Positions 9,001 through 17,647 of a stretch of DNA of 64,000 nt are shown piece after piece. How positions within the stretch are numbered: the first letter of the stretch is position 1; every line of letters starts with the position of its first letter. The position numbers were made by a program, and so were the translations under genes. Source of the stretch: Ralstonia pickettii. GTDB lineage: Bacteria; Pseudomonadota; Gammaproteobacteria; Burkholderiales; Burkholderiaceae. Location: assembly GCF_030582395.1 (NCBI RefSeq), contig NZ_CP104381.1, positions 1,054,001-1,118,000 on the forward strand, read 5' to 3'. The notes below the pieces were generated by a model that was given only the letters and a program-made list of their open reading frames with translations, made no database searches and was not told the origin of the DNA.

Positions 9001-10348
9001 CGCAGCCACGACGAACTACATGACGCGCGGCATGGCGAAGGAAACCAGCGGCATGCAGTCGCTGATGAAGCACTTCGCGCAGGTCGAGGAGAAGCTCAAG
9101 GCCGGCACCAAGGAGTTCGAGGAGTATCGGCTGACGAAGCAGCGCGCGCTGGCCAACCAGGCGCTTGCCGACAGCCGCAACTACGCGGCCGACGCAGAGA
9201 AGGAGCTGCGCGACGCCAAGATCAAGTCGATCTCTGTCGTGTCCGAGCGCCAGGCGGCTGAGTTCGCGCTGGAGAAGGAGCGTATCGAGAACGACTATGC
9301 GATCCGCAAGCGCGCGATTGAGGCGAACGTCACGGATGAGATCCAGCGCATCGCCGAGCTGGACGCGCTCAACGCCGCGCGCGAGACCCGCCTGACGGCC
9401 GCCACGCTGAACTTCGCCCAGACCCGCAAGACAGAGCTGCAACGCCTGTCCGAGGAGTGGACGGACGTGACGCAGCAGATGAATAAGGCGACGGCGAACT
9501 GGTCCAATGGCGTGATCGACGCCATCATGAACTTCGTCAAGACCGGCAAGTTCGAGTGGAAGAGCATGCTCGAGTCCATGCTGACCGACGTGCTCAAGAT
9601 GCAGATCCAGAACACGTTCGGCCAGCAGATCAACAGCATGATGGGCATGCTTGGCAACGCGCTGAAGAACGGCCTGCCGGGTCTGATGCCGCAGAAGCAG
9701 GGCGGCGCCGCTGACGCGGTGAGCGGAGCTGCGTCGGAAGCCGCAACGAAGATGACGCAGAGCCTGCTGTCGTCTGCGGCCGCGACCGACACCGCCAAGA
9801 TGGCGATGCAGACCATGACCGACACGGGCGTGGCCAAGGCGACCGAGGGCCTGCTCACAAACGCGCTGCAAACAGGTATTTCGGCCAGCACCGAAGAAAT
9901 GGCGTCCTCGACGCTCATTGAGTTCGTCTTCGCGGCTCAGGCAGCCACCGAGGCGCTGACCCAGCTCGCCGCGTCGTCGGCCGCCGAAGGCGCCGCTTCG
10001 TTCTTCGCCGACGGTGGGATCATGTCCTCGCAGGGCAGCTTGCCGCTCAAGATGTATTCGAACGGCGGCATTGCCAACAGCCCGCAGCTCGCGGTCTTCG
10101 GCGAGGGCCGCATGAATGAAGCCTACGTGCCGCTGCCGGACGGGCGCACCATCCCCGTGACCATGACGGGCGGTGGTGGCGGCGTCGGCAATGTGCAGGT
10201 GAATGTGATCAACCAATCCGGCACGCAAGTTGCCGCCAAGCAGGGCGAACCCCGCTTTGACGGCCGACAGCTGATTCTCGACGTGGTGCTCACGGCGGTG
10301 AACCAGCCTGGCAGCTTCCGTGACGGCATGAAAGGAGCGCTGGCGTGA
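6020..10348 (+). CDS. Tail tape measure protein
   Basis: At 1442 residues this is the usual ruler-sized protein following the chaperone pair. Residues about 95-250 carry the conserved tape-measure N-terminal domain ('FNIAQNAPASVSAITDVFVK' through 'ISMEELRQQVGEALPNAM' style, here 'VSMEEL'). Long Ala/Glu/Lys/Gln-rich coiled coils fill about 350-530 and 600-1140. A hydrophobic segment (about 555-590) may be a membrane-active element. The C-terminal part (about 1150-1442) resembles the lambda gpH C-terminal region and ends in a Gly-rich stretch. The antisense strand is also open over most of this gene, an effect of codon bias. Its stop overlaps the next start (GTGA). Confidence 0.92.
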   Translation: MTGGDIRVVMTLDDKDFSIKTTRATAIVDDMKKSLEQTATSAQTLENHFTSLGRKFHDTIFTVSLMRFAFRDIQDIFGAIPSAIIKTNAEMERMKTMLTGLTGSSKKAEDDFKSIFNIAQNAPASVSAITDVFVKFRSVGIDPANGSVKSLIDGLAKFGGTSEQLKRAAIGIQQMVGKGVVSMEELRQQVGEALPNAMQAMATGLNMTMSQLAAAVKKGTLESKDALDRMFTVMRLQNQGASDEMMKTWTGLVAKLETRWTLFKDVIGKHGMFDTAKDELSKLVDAFGSRAMNDLAMTVGSALASATTALVSLKETVTEYWGEIKTAGELMLYYFAGGRVMAGIEAMKAQMGGLMASYKANVAAKTLAWEVEQAQIRATMAAKAEQLGQEMALNGRAIALEREKNAAAANAAVARMEQERQANAARIAELAGTLREMEAMESEYRMKRIAAELEAERLLRAKKAGTAAEARAMTAQADKLGGSEAIIAAEAQAQRSSIEALKAKNIEIEKNIVLTKAQGAALTTNQQALLAENAALLAAKRETEMASAAVKEMTLAQKSLNAVIAGGQMLWTALGGWVGLVTVAVTAGIYAWLNYKSAAEKAMEAAKRARDAERGIASEDQRKETEKEIANLKDTVARMKADKANGGEQIMGPEGVIGVRQWTAKDDAQLRQVEEQLKQAIGTHTQQLKNILDANGNDQADAYRRSQERQKEEFNRSLTSKWAALKEAYDSDVQQAGQNSAKQKLAGEKYLKAQQDLLGETEAKNLEFATKWRADTTAKLQQLVAAEGQRALSDQEKIEKDGLEKRQKQLTEEITNLTTTQAQRLAHLKDAAVTIDNKNKGTHKMEHENPLVRALEQEQAQLEAAKVKLEALINETRGYEQFKSSAMFKVLGEVASGKFDTANRDADGKVTSTNKFGGSSAARQKYIEELSDWLKKGKGTADEFIASLKTMDEQDKKTILKMADLEAQQGQVAEMSKALADARQREAATLAELDAATTNYMTRGMAKETSGMQSLMKHFAQVEEKLKAGTKEFEEYRLTKQRALANQALADSRNYAADAEKELRDAKIKSISVVSERQAAEFALEKERIENDYAIRKRAIEANVTDEIQRIAELDALNAARETRLTAATLNFAQTRKTELQRLSEEWTDVTQQMNKATANWSNGVIDAIMNFVKTGKFEWKSMLESMLTDVLKMQIQNTFGQQINSMMGMLGNALKNGLPGLMPQKQGGAADAVSGAASEAATKMTQSLLSSAAATDTAKMAMQTMTDTGVAKATEGLLTNALQTGISASTEEMASSTLIEFVFAAQAATEALTQLAASSAAEGAASFFADGGIMSSQGSLPLKMYSNGGIANSPQLAVFGEGRMNEAYVPLPDGRTIPVTMTGGGGGVGNVQVNVINQSGTQVAAKQGEPRFDGRQLILDVVLTAVNQPGSFRDGMKGALA

Positions 10349-10704
10349 CCAACCCGGTATTTCCGTCTGACCCGAAGCAGGACTCGAAGTATTACGAGAT
10401 GGAGCTGGAAGACCCGGCTCTGCGCACCAACATGGAGGGCGGGTATGTGGTTTCCCGCCCCAAGCACACGCGCAAGCCACGACGCACCTTCAAGTCCGGC
10501 TGCACCTCCATTACCACCGACCAACGCAAGGCGCTGGAGGACTTCTACGACTTGGTGCGCGGCGGTTCGGTGATTTTCGACTGGACTGACCCGGTGACGG
10601 GCGTCGTGTTTCAGGTGCGCTTCAAGGAGAAAATCTCCTTCAAATACACCGGCATGGGGATCACGCAACTCTGGGACGTGACGTTCACTCTTGAGCAGGC
10701 ATAG
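10345..10704 (+). CDS. Minor tail protein (lambda gpM-like)
   Basis: 119 residues beginning with GTG, overlapping the tape measure stop; the AAAGGAGC ribosome site 7-8 nt upstream supports this start. The sequence 'TFKSGCTSITTDQRKALEDFYD' (cut; about 50-71) followed by 'FDWTDPVTGVVFQVRFKEK' is the pattern of the small tail-tip proteins that follow the tape measure protein in lambda-type tails. It probably initiates the tail tip with the L-like protein. Confidence 0.75.
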   Translation: MTNPVFPSDPKQDSKYYEMELEDPALRTNMEGGYVVSRPKHTRKPRRTFKSGCTSITTDQRKALEDFYDLVRGGSVIFDWTDPVTGVVFQVRFKEKISFKYTGMGITQLWDVTFTLEQA

Positions 10705-10720
10705 TCGGCACTCATACAAT

Positions 10721-10734
10721 AGTCAGCAATGACT
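10721..10734 (+). promoter_or_regulatory. Phage palindrome site 6
   Basis: AGTCA-GCAA-TGACT. The site lies between outer arms GTCGGC (10704-10709) and GCCGAC (10748-10753), so the RNA leader could fold. A TATGAT hexamer (10743-10748) is 8 nt past the palindrome. Confidence 0.65.
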
Positions 10735-10756
10735 TTTCATAGTATGATGCCGACCC

Positions 10757-11392
10757 ATGAGCAAATCCCTTTCGATCGCCACCGTCCTTGAAAAGAACAA
10801 GCTGTCTTCGGACACGCCGTTCTTGGTGTGCCTGGATATCGCGGTAGCGGACCCGGTGACTGGCGCTCAGATCGAGACCCTGCACATCGTCCGCAACACC
10901 GAGGCGATCACGTTCAATGGCCAGGTCTACGAGCCCACCGCCTTCGAGGTTGAGCTGAAGGCGGAGTCGGGCCAGCAGCCGACCGTCAACCTGACGATCA
11001 AGGACTACAGCAAGGCGATCCAGGGGCGCTTGCAGAGCTACGGCGGCGGCATCGGCTTCGGCGTGACACTGTTCGTGGTCAACGCCGGCGCGCTGGATCA
11101 GCCGCCCGAGGTGGTCGAGTATTTCGAGGTGGTTGGCGCCCAGTGCTCCAACTACGAAGTGAGCTTCGTGCTTGGCGCCGACAGCCTGATGGCAGTCGTG
11201 TTCCCGCGCCGTCGCCAGACCCGTGACTTCTGCCAGTGGCGTTACAAGGACGCCAACACCTGCGGCTACACCGGCGCTGCACCCACCTGCGACCTGACGC
11301 TCTACGGCCAGAACGGCTGTGCGGCGCATGGCAACGTCATCAACTTCGGCGGCTTCCCTGGCATCAACCAGAACGGCGTCCGCTATGGCTGA
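10757..11392 (+). CDS. Minor tail protein (lambda gpL-like)
   Basis: A 211-residue tail tip protein. The first 150 residues form the beta-rich domain of the gpL family ('IETLHIVRNTEAITFNGQVY', 'LTIKDYSKAIQGRLQSYGGG'). The C-terminal part carries the family's conserved cysteines: C163 ('FCQWRYKD'), C171 ('TCGYTG'), C179 ('PTCDLTLYG') and C187 ('NGCAAHGN'), then 'FGGFPG'. In lambda, gpL is reported to bind an iron-sulfur cluster through such cysteines; here that is inferred from motif only. It overlaps the NlpC gene by 8 nt. Confidence 0.85.
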   Translation: MSKSLSIATVLEKNKLSSDTPFLVCLDIAVADPVTGAQIETLHIVRNTEAITFNGQVYEPTAFEVELKAESGQQPTVNLTIKDYSKAIQGRLQSYGGGIGFGVTLFVVNAGALDQPPEVVEYFEVVGAQCSNYEVSFVLGADSLMAVVFPRRRQTRDFCQWRYKDANTCGYTGAAPTCDLTLYGQNGCAAHGNVINFGGFPGINQNGVRYG

Positions 11393-11780
11393 TGCAAAGA
11401 CGCCGGAATACCTTGATCTGATCGGCGTCCCGTTCGTCTATGGCGGACGGGGACCGGACACGTTCGACTGCTATGGCCTGGTCGCAGAGCTGTATCGCCG
11501 CGCCGGCCAGCCCATCCCTGATTACCGAAGCCCGACCGACCTCGCCGTGATCGCCGCAATGATGGCGTGCGAGGCACAACTCTGGCGCGAAGTGCCCGCC
11601 CCGAAGGCTGGTGCGGTCGCGCTGATTCGCGTTGGGCGCCACGCCTCTCATGTCGGCTACTGCCTGGACGACATGCGAATGATCCACACCTGGGAGCGCA
11701 CCGGTGGCGTCGTCATTGAACGGCTCGACACCTGGAAGCGCCACATCATCGGTTTCTTCGAGTATGTCGGCCACGCCTGA
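11385..11780 (+). CDS. NlpC/P60-family tail tip peptidase (lambda gpK-like)
   Basis: 131 residues from an ATG overlapping the gpL-like gene; longer in-frame readings lie inside that gene. The fold is NlpC/P60: the catalytic cysteine is in 'DTFDCYGLVAELYRR' (C about 26) and the histidine in 'HASHVGYCLDD' (about 85). Such domains cleave peptidoglycan stem peptides and help DNA pass the cell wall during infection. Unlike lambda gpK there is no N-terminal JAB domain, so this is a single-domain version. Confidence 0.88.
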   Translation: MADAKTPEYLDLIGVPFVYGGRGPDTFDCYGLVAELYRRAGQPIPDYRSPTDLAVIAAMMACEAQLWREVPAPKAGAVALIRVGRHASHVGYCLDDMRMIHTWERTGGVVIERLDTWKRHIIGFFEYVGHA

Positions 11781-14700
11781 GACCCTCATCCCTGTCATTC
11801 GCATCACGAATCCGCTGAATCCCCGCGAGTTCGTGCGCGAGACCCTGGTTTGGAGCGCTGAGAAGACGCTCGCACAGTATTTCCCGGTCGTCTCCGTCGT
11901 CGAGAACCCGGTCGTTGTTTCGATCAACGGGCGCATCGTTGAGGAGAAGGACTACCCGGTCACTTACCTCGGGCCGGATGACAACCTGGTGGTCTGCCCG
12001 ATCCCGCAGGGCGGCGGTGGCGGCGGCAAGAGCGTGCTGCGCATCGTGGCCATGATCGCTGTGGTGATCGCCTCGATCTACACCGGCGGCGCCGTTGGTG
12101 CTGCCTACGGCTCGATGGCTGGGGTTGCAGCGCAGGCTGGCGTCATGATCGCTGGCACGCTGCTGGTCAATTCGTTGCTTCCGGTTAATGCGGCGGGCTC
12201 AAGCGCGGTCGGTCGCGGCGACCTCATGTCCAGCGCTTCCTATGGCGTGGACGGGGCGAAGAACGTGTCCGCCGAGGGCGTGCCTGTCCCCGTCTGCTAC
12301 GGCCAGTTCCGCATGGGCGGGAACCTGATCGGCCTGTCGATGGTGAACGACGGGCAGACCCAATACGCCAAGATCCTGATCAATGCAGGGGAAGGGCCAG
12401 TCGCCGGCATCACCGACATTGAAATCAACGACACGCCGGTCAGCGACTACAAGGAGGTCGGCGTCGAAGTGCGCGGCGGCTGGCCGAACCAGGACGTGAT
12501 TCCCTGGTTCACCAACACGATCGTGCCACGCTCGCGCGGCCAGCGTCTGTCGACCGACTGGAGCGTGCCGTTCACGACCGAGGCTGTCGTGGACGAGATC
12601 CGCATGGACTACGTGTTCCCGAACGGTCTGACCGGCGTGGACACGAAGTCGGGCGACAGCTACGCAGTGGCGGTCGATATCGAGACCCAGTATCGGATGG
12701 TCGGCGATCCGACCTGGCGCAACATGCGCGGCTCGTTCACGGGCTCCTACTTCCCGGTCTACCACTACTACGTCTATCAGTATGGCCAGGTGATCGGCGA
12801 AACGCAGTCGCTGAGTCTCGCATCCGGCTACAGCGTGGGCGGCGACGGCTTCATCTACTCGATGGGCACGCGGGTGGGCTACGTCGAGACCCGGCCTGCA
12901 TACGGCAGCACCGGCCACGTGGTCGAGAACGTGAACTACGCCAAGCGGGTGTCGTTCTCGTCTGGCGCGCTGCCGCGCGGCCGCTACGAGGTCCGCACGC
13001 GACGCACCACGCCGCGCAGCACGAGCGCTTACATCCAGGACGATGTGCAGCTGACGGACATTAACGAAATCGTCTACGCCAGCATCGGCTACAAGCACAC
13101 TGCGCTGGTCGGCATTCAGGTGCGCCTGACCGACCAACTCAGCAGCCTGCCGAAAGTCACCTACATCAACCACGGCATCATCCACAAATACTGGAACAGC
13201 CAGTTCCAGCAGTGGGAGTGGAAGGCGGGCTCGAACCCTGCCTGGATCGTCTGGGACATGCTCACCAACACGCGCTACGGCGCCGGCATGCCGGAAGCGC
13301 GCCTGGACTTCCAGCAGTTCAAGCGCTGGGGCAAGTTCTGCGAGGACAACGGTCTCGAGTTCAACGGCGTCATCGACACGTCCCTCAACCTGTGGGACGC
13401 GCTGCAATACGTCATGCGCGCCGGCCGCGCGCAGATGGTGTCGGTGGGCACGCGCTACACCGTTGCCATCGAGTGCCCGACCGATCCCGTCATGATGTTC
13501 TCGGTCGGCAACATCCTGGACGGCACCTTCAAGGAGACATGGCTGGGTCTGTCCGACCGTGCCAACGAGGTCGAGGTGACGTTCTTCGACCGTAACGATG
13601 GCTACAAGCAGCGGACCATCCGCGTCGCCGATCCTGCCGCGATCGCTGCCGGCCGCCCCGCCAAGAGTGCCGCGATCACGCTGCCTGGCATCGTCACGCC
13701 CGAGCGCGCTTATCAGGAGGCGCTGCTCCAGCTGAACCTGAACCGCTATGTGCTCCAGACCGTCGAGTTCGGCGCCCCTCTGGACGCGCTGGCCTGCACG
13801 GTGGGCGACGTGATTCTGGTCCAGCACGACATGCCCCAATGGGGCTTCGGCGGCCGCCTGGCTCCGGGCTCGTCCGCGTCGACCATCCAGCTGGATCGCG
13901 ACGTGACCATGCAGCTTGGCAAGCAATACAAGCTGCTGGTGCTGTTCGACAAGCTCCAGCGCGCTGCCGGCTCGGTGGTCGCGGTGTGGGGTTCGTCGAT
14001 CGTGCTGGCGGGCTACGACGGCTACAACAAGGTCAAGCGCCTGACGGTGGGCGGTCGTGACCTCGAAGTGCTCTCGGTCTTCGACGCCGGCGGCAGCTGG
14101 GGCGTTGTGGTCGCTGACGCCACCGGCATCGCGGCTGGCCAGGAATACACCCTCTGGGACACGGATGTGATCGAGGAGCGGGACGTGGTGGTCAATACCA
14201 TCGACCCGACCAGCACGCTCGTCCTGCAATCGCCGTTCTGGGACGCACCCGAGGCGTATGCGAACTGGATGTTCGGCGAGGTGGGCAAGGTCCGCAAGCC
14301 GTTCCGCGTGAAGTCCATCTCCGGCTCGGGTGAGTATCGCCGCGACATTGTGGCGATCGAATACAACCCCAGCGTCTACGACCTGTCCGGCAACGTCTAC
14401 CCGACGCCGAACTACTCGTCGATCGAGGCGGGCGTGCGCCACGTGTCCATCGACGACGTGTCCGAAGAGCTGTTCGCGCTCGGCTCGACGCTGCGCAGCC
14501 GCGTGACGGTCTACTTCAGCTCCGGCCAGGAAACCTACCGCAACTCCCGCGTCTACGTGTCGACCAACGGCGGCGCGTTCGCCCTGGTGGATGCGATGGC
14601 TGCCGACCGCTGCACGGTGGTGGCCGACGAAGGGCAGGTGCTGCGCTTCAAGGTCGTGGCAACGGATGTGGTGGGCGCGGTCGCCCCGGACTCGACCGCT

Positions 14701-16095
14701 CCTGTCTACGAATACAAGGTGCTGGGCAAGCTCGCGCCGCCCACGGACGTGACGAACTTCAAGGTCACGAAGCGCACCAGCGACCTTCTGCTGACCTGGG
14801 ACGCGAACAAAGACGTGGACCTGGCAGGCTACGAGGTGCGACTGGGCGAGAACTGGGAAGGCGCCGAGGTCATCACGACTGGCCACACCGGCACCATGAT
14901 CACGCACAACCAGGATCATGCCGGCACCTACTACTACCTGATTCGTGCCATCGACACTGGCGGCCGCCTGTCCAAGCACGTCACGGTCTACAAGCTCGTG
15001 CTGGACGCGCCGATCGCCGTGCGCCAGTTCGATTGCGTGCAGAACCTGAACCGCATCGAATTCCGCTGGACTGCGAACCCCGAGACCGACATTGTTGGCT
15101 ACGAGCTGCGCGAGGGCGCGGCGTGGGAAACGTCGCAGCTGGTGGCACAGGTCACGGCGACGAACTTCACCGTGCCGGCAGGCGCCCCTGGCGATCGCAT
15201 GTTCTGGATCAAGGCCATTGGTGCGCCTGGCATCTACTCGGACGTGGCCACTTTTAGCACGACCCAGGTGGCGAGTCTGCCGAACCGCAACGTGGTCATG
15301 GAAACCGACGAGTCCGCAGCCGGCTTCCCTGGGGTGAAGATCAACACCCGCGTGGAAGGTCCGAATCTGCTGATGAACCCGGACGCGAACGATGGCGAAT
15401 ACATCTTCCGCGTCGACCCGCAGGACCGCTTCCGCGCGCTCAACAGCCTCTACACCCGGTTCGACGCCGTGCAGTATTCGGACCTCACCTGGCTGCGCTC
15501 GACGTTCCCCTGGTCGTCTGACGACGCGCAGGTGTCCTGGCTCAAGCGCGGCGACCTGACCAAGGTGAAGATGGAGACCCAAATCTCCACCTCGGTTGGC
15601 CAGCTTCAGGATGACGAGCTGGACGGCTGGAGCTTCGACTTTGGTTTGAACTCGGTGCGCGGCAAGCAGCCGCTCGAAACTGCCGGCCCAACGGTCTACA
15701 CGCACGGCCGCTACCACCGTGGCGTCTATCTCGGCGACTTCCACGCCACCTATCCAGTCATGTTCGGTTCCAGCTGGAACACGTCCTTCTGGTTGAACAT
15801 GGAAGACGCCTCGACGCAGACGCTGGCTTCGGTGTGGAACGACCAGACCGGCGAAAAGCTGACCGTCAGCTGGGACGGCGTGGAAAAGACCTTCAGCCTG
15901 GTAGATAGCCGCGACGGCAGCGCCATGACCATCCGCTACGAGGTGAACTCGGGCGACCGCGTGTTCGTGTGCCTGGCGCAGACCCCGGTCGGGCGCAAGT
16001 TCTACGTCGGCATGTTTGGGCGTCAGGACATTGGCGAGGCCCACAACACAGCGGTGAGCACCTCGCTCTTCACACGGCTGACTATCGGCGCCTAG
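11764..16095 (+). CDS. Tail tip / central fibre protein (lambda gpI-J-like fusion)
   Basis: 1443 residues starting at ATG 11764, overlapping the NlpC gene. The first 130 residues look like lambda gpI fused in front: a beta-grasp part, a Gly run ('PQGGGGGGK') and a hydrophobic Gly/Ala segment (about 84-140). The J-like core follows ('SAEGVPVPVCYGQFRMGGNL' near 175-195). Two fibronectin III-like repeats lie at about 995-1180 ('LLLTWDANKDVDLAGYEV' and 'IEFRWTANPETDIVGYEL'). The final 170 residues resemble a lectin-like (LamG-type) beta sandwich. It forms the tail tip and probably contacts the receptor. Confidence 0.88.
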   Translation: MSATPETLIPVIRITNPLNPREFVRETLVWSAEKTLAQYFPVVSVVENPVVVSINGRIVEEKDYPVTYLGPDDNLVVCPIPQGGGGGGKSVLRIVAMIAVVIASIYTGGAVGAAYGSMAGVAAQAGVMIAGTLLVNSLLPVNAAGSSAVGRGDLMSSASYGVDGAKNVSAEGVPVPVCYGQFRMGGNLIGLSMVNDGQTQYAKILINAGEGPVAGITDIEINDTPVSDYKEVGVEVRGGWPNQDVIPWFTNTIVPRSRGQRLSTDWSVPFTTEAVVDEIRMDYVFPNGLTGVDTKSGDSYAVAVDIETQYRMVGDPTWRNMRGSFTGSYFPVYHYYVYQYGQVIGETQSLSLASGYSVGGDGFIYSMGTRVGYVETRPAYGSTGHVVENVNYAKRVSFSSGALPRGRYEVRTRRTTPRSTSAYIQDDVQLTDINEIVYASIGYKHTALVGIQVRLTDQLSSLPKVTYINHGIIHKYWNSQFQQWEWKAGSNPAWIVWDMLTNTRYGAGMPEARLDFQQFKRWGKFCEDNGLEFNGVIDTSLNLWDALQYVMRAGRAQMVSVGTRYTVAIECPTDPVMMFSVGNILDGTFKETWLGLSDRANEVEVTFFDRNDGYKQRTIRVADPAAIAAGRPAKSAAITLPGIVTPERAYQEALLQLNLNRYVLQTVEFGAPLDALACTVGDVILVQHDMPQWGFGGRLAPGSSASTIQLDRDVTMQLGKQYKLLVLFDKLQRAAGSVVAVWGSSIVLAGYDGYNKVKRLTVGGRDLEVLSVFDAGGSWGVVVADATGIAAGQEYTLWDTDVIEERDVVVNTIDPTSTLVLQSPFWDAPEAYANWMFGEVGKVRKPFRVKSISGSGEYRRDIVAIEYNPSVYDLSGNVYPTPNYSSIEAGVRHVSIDDVSEELFALGSTLRSRVTVYFSSGQETYRNSRVYVSTNGGAFALVDAMAADRCTVVADEGQVLRFKVVATDVVGAVAPDSTAPVYEYKVLGKLAPPTDVTNFKVTKRTSDLLLTWDANKDVDLAGYEVRLGENWEGAEVITTGHTGTMITHNQDHAGTYYYLIRAIDTGGRLSKHVTVYKLVLDAPIAVRQFDCVQNLNRIEFRWTANPETDIVGYELREGAAWETSQLVAQVTATNFTVPAGAPGDRMFWIKAIGAPGIYSDVATFSTTQVASLPNRNVVMETDESAAGFPGVKINTRVEGPNLLMNPDANDGEYIFRVDPQDRFRALNSLYTRFDAVQYSDLTWLRSTFPWSSDDAQVSWLKRGDLTKVKMETQISTSVGQLQDDELDGWSFDFGLNSVRGKQPLETAGPTVYTHGRYHRGVYLGDFHATYPVMFGSSWNTSFWLNMEDASTQTLASVWNDQTGEKLTVSWDGVEKTFSLVDSRDGSAMTIRYEVNSGDRVFVCLAQTPVGRKFYVGMFGRQDIGEAHNTAVSTSLFTRLTIGA

Positions 16096-16101
16096 AGCCA
16101 T

Positions 16102-16115
16102 AGTCAATATTGACT
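16102..16115 (+). promoter_or_regulatory. Phage palindrome site 7 with -10 hexamer
   Basis: AGTCA-ATAT-TGACT directly followed by TACAAT (16116-16121). The same TGACT-TACAAT junction occurs at site 11 (33278), 17 kb away. Confidence 0.75.
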
Positions 16116-16147
16116 TACAATAGCGCCAACATTCACGGTGAACCCAC

Positions 16148-17644
16148 ATGACTGCGAGTCTTACCCTTCGGCAGACCAAAGGCATTGACCTGACATTTGC
16201 CGAGCTGGACAACAACTTCCTCTTCCTGCGGGACACCAAGATGACGGTGTTCAACGTGGAGGCGAACGGCGCGCACCACATGGACGAGACTGGTTACAGC
16301 TCGACCGACGCGACGCCGGCCATCCAGCAGACCATCGACGCAGCCAGCCAATTCGCGCTCAATGGCAAGAACTGGGCGGGCCTGAGCCGCTACGGCGCGG
16401 TCGTCTACGTGAGCGCCGCGCGCTGGCAACTGCGCACCCAGCTGGTCGTCAAGCCTGGCGTGATTCTGGTCTGCGACGGCGTGCTCTGGAACAACATGGC
16501 TGACCAGTTTTCGCCAGCCGTCGTATTCCAGGCGCGCAGTCACTGCCGCCGCCTCCTGCTCAATGCGAACGGGCGGGGCGGGGTGGAGTTCGGCGAGAAC
16601 AACGTCGCTTCGGACATGCGCATCGGCGAGGTTCGCGTCTGGAACACCGGCAGCCTCTCGGATGGCGTGCTTGGCCCGCAGACGGCCGCGCGCTTCAAGG
16701 GCAGCGCCTTTGAGGTCGATACGCTGACGCTCGACGGCGGCGCCACGGCGCTGGACTTGCGCACAGCCTCGAACGTGCTCATTCGCGACGTGCTGCTCAA
16801 GGAGCCGCTGGTGGGCTTTCGCATCGCCGGCGCGCAGGGCATCGACATTCACAACGTTCGCTTGGAGTCGGTGAGCACCCTGGGCGGCGCCATCGACAGC
16901 TCGAACAATCTGCGCATCGGCAAGATCGTGGCGACAAACGACGACTCGCGGGTGAGCGCGCCGTGTGCGTCGGGCTACCTGCTCAAGATCGGTGACGACT
17001 CGGCCGACAGCTCGGTGGAGGGGCTGGATATTGGCCTGCTCCAGGCGACGAACACCGGCGGCACTGCGCTCAAGGTGGCCAACGTCAAGCATTCCCACGT
17101 GCGCATCGCCGTCACCAAAGCAAAGCTGCCGTCCGGCAACGGCCACCCGATCGTCAACGCGCTGGAATACGGCACCGGCATCGACACGCTGCACATCGAC
17201 GGCATGATCGACCAGGGCATCAACCCGTTCGTGGGCGACAAGCAGGGCACGCTGATGTTCGCCAATGGCAAGGCTGTGGTGGGCGCAGGCACTGGGGTGG
17301 ACACCTTCCCCTACAACGTGCCCAACGTGGCGGCCGGCGGCATCCACGCCGTCGATCTGGGTCCGCTGCTCGAGGCATTCACCAAGCGCACCCTGATCTT
17401 CCAATTCGTCGGCGTCACGACCGGCACCGCCGATGACTACCGCATCGAGCTGGTGGAGGTCGACAGCAAGGGCGGCGAGACGGTGGTCTACGCGACCACG
17501 ACGATCGAAGGCGCGCACCGCGACGCCCGTCCTTTCACCATCGACAAGATGGCCGACACCAACGGCATTCGCTTCAAGTTCTACAACATGTCGACCAACG
17601 CTATCACCACGGCCGTGGTGAAGCTCGTCGTCACAGGGGTGTAA
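16148..17644 (+). CDS. Beta-helix tail fibre/tailspike protein
   Basis: 498 residues. The N-terminal 'TLRQTKGIDLTFAELDNNFLF' type anchor (cut; residues 6-26) is the usual virion-attachment peptide of tail fibres. It is followed by 'STDATPAIQQTIDAASQFA' and then repeated short strands with Ile/Val/Asn ladders (about 150-380), the hallmark of a right-handed beta helix of the pectate-lyase type. The C-terminal 120 residues form a separate beta domain. It may be a surface polysaccharide-degrading tailspike; catalytic residues cannot be picked out by eye. A palindrome site precedes it, starting a new group of adsorption genes. Confidence 0.75.
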   Translation: MTASLTLRQTKGIDLTFAELDNNFLFLRDTKMTVFNVEANGAHHMDETGYSSTDATPAIQQTIDAASQFALNGKNWAGLSRYGAVVYVSAARWQLRTQLVVKPGVILVCDGVLWNNMADQFSPAVVFQARSHCRRLLLNANGRGGVEFGENNVASDMRIGEVRVWNTGSLSDGVLGPQTAARFKGSAFEVDTLTLDGGATALDLRTASNVLIRDVLLKEPLVGFRIAGAQGIDIHNVRLESVSTLGGAIDSSNNLRIGKIVATNDDSRVSAPCASGYLLKIGDDSADSSVEGLDIGLLQATNTGGTALKVANVKHSHVRIAVTKAKLPSGNGHPIVNALEYGTGIDTLHIDGMIDQGINPFVGDKQGTLMFANGKAVVGAGTGVDTFPYNVPNVAAGGIHAVDLGPLLEAFTKRTLIFQFVGVTTGTADDYRIELVEVDSKGGETVVYATTTIEGAHRDARPFTIDKMADTNGIRFKFYNMSTNAITTAVVKLVVTGV

Positions 17645-17647
17645 AGC

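Noticed and set aside
5858..10480. A 1540-codon open frame on the - strand opposite the tape measure protein, with similar ones opposite the J-like protein (12199-16281) and the beta-helix/glycosidase genes (16133-20332).
   Set aside because: Codon-bias shadows: Arg/His/Leu/Val-rich sequence without family features, lying opposite strongly coding genes.
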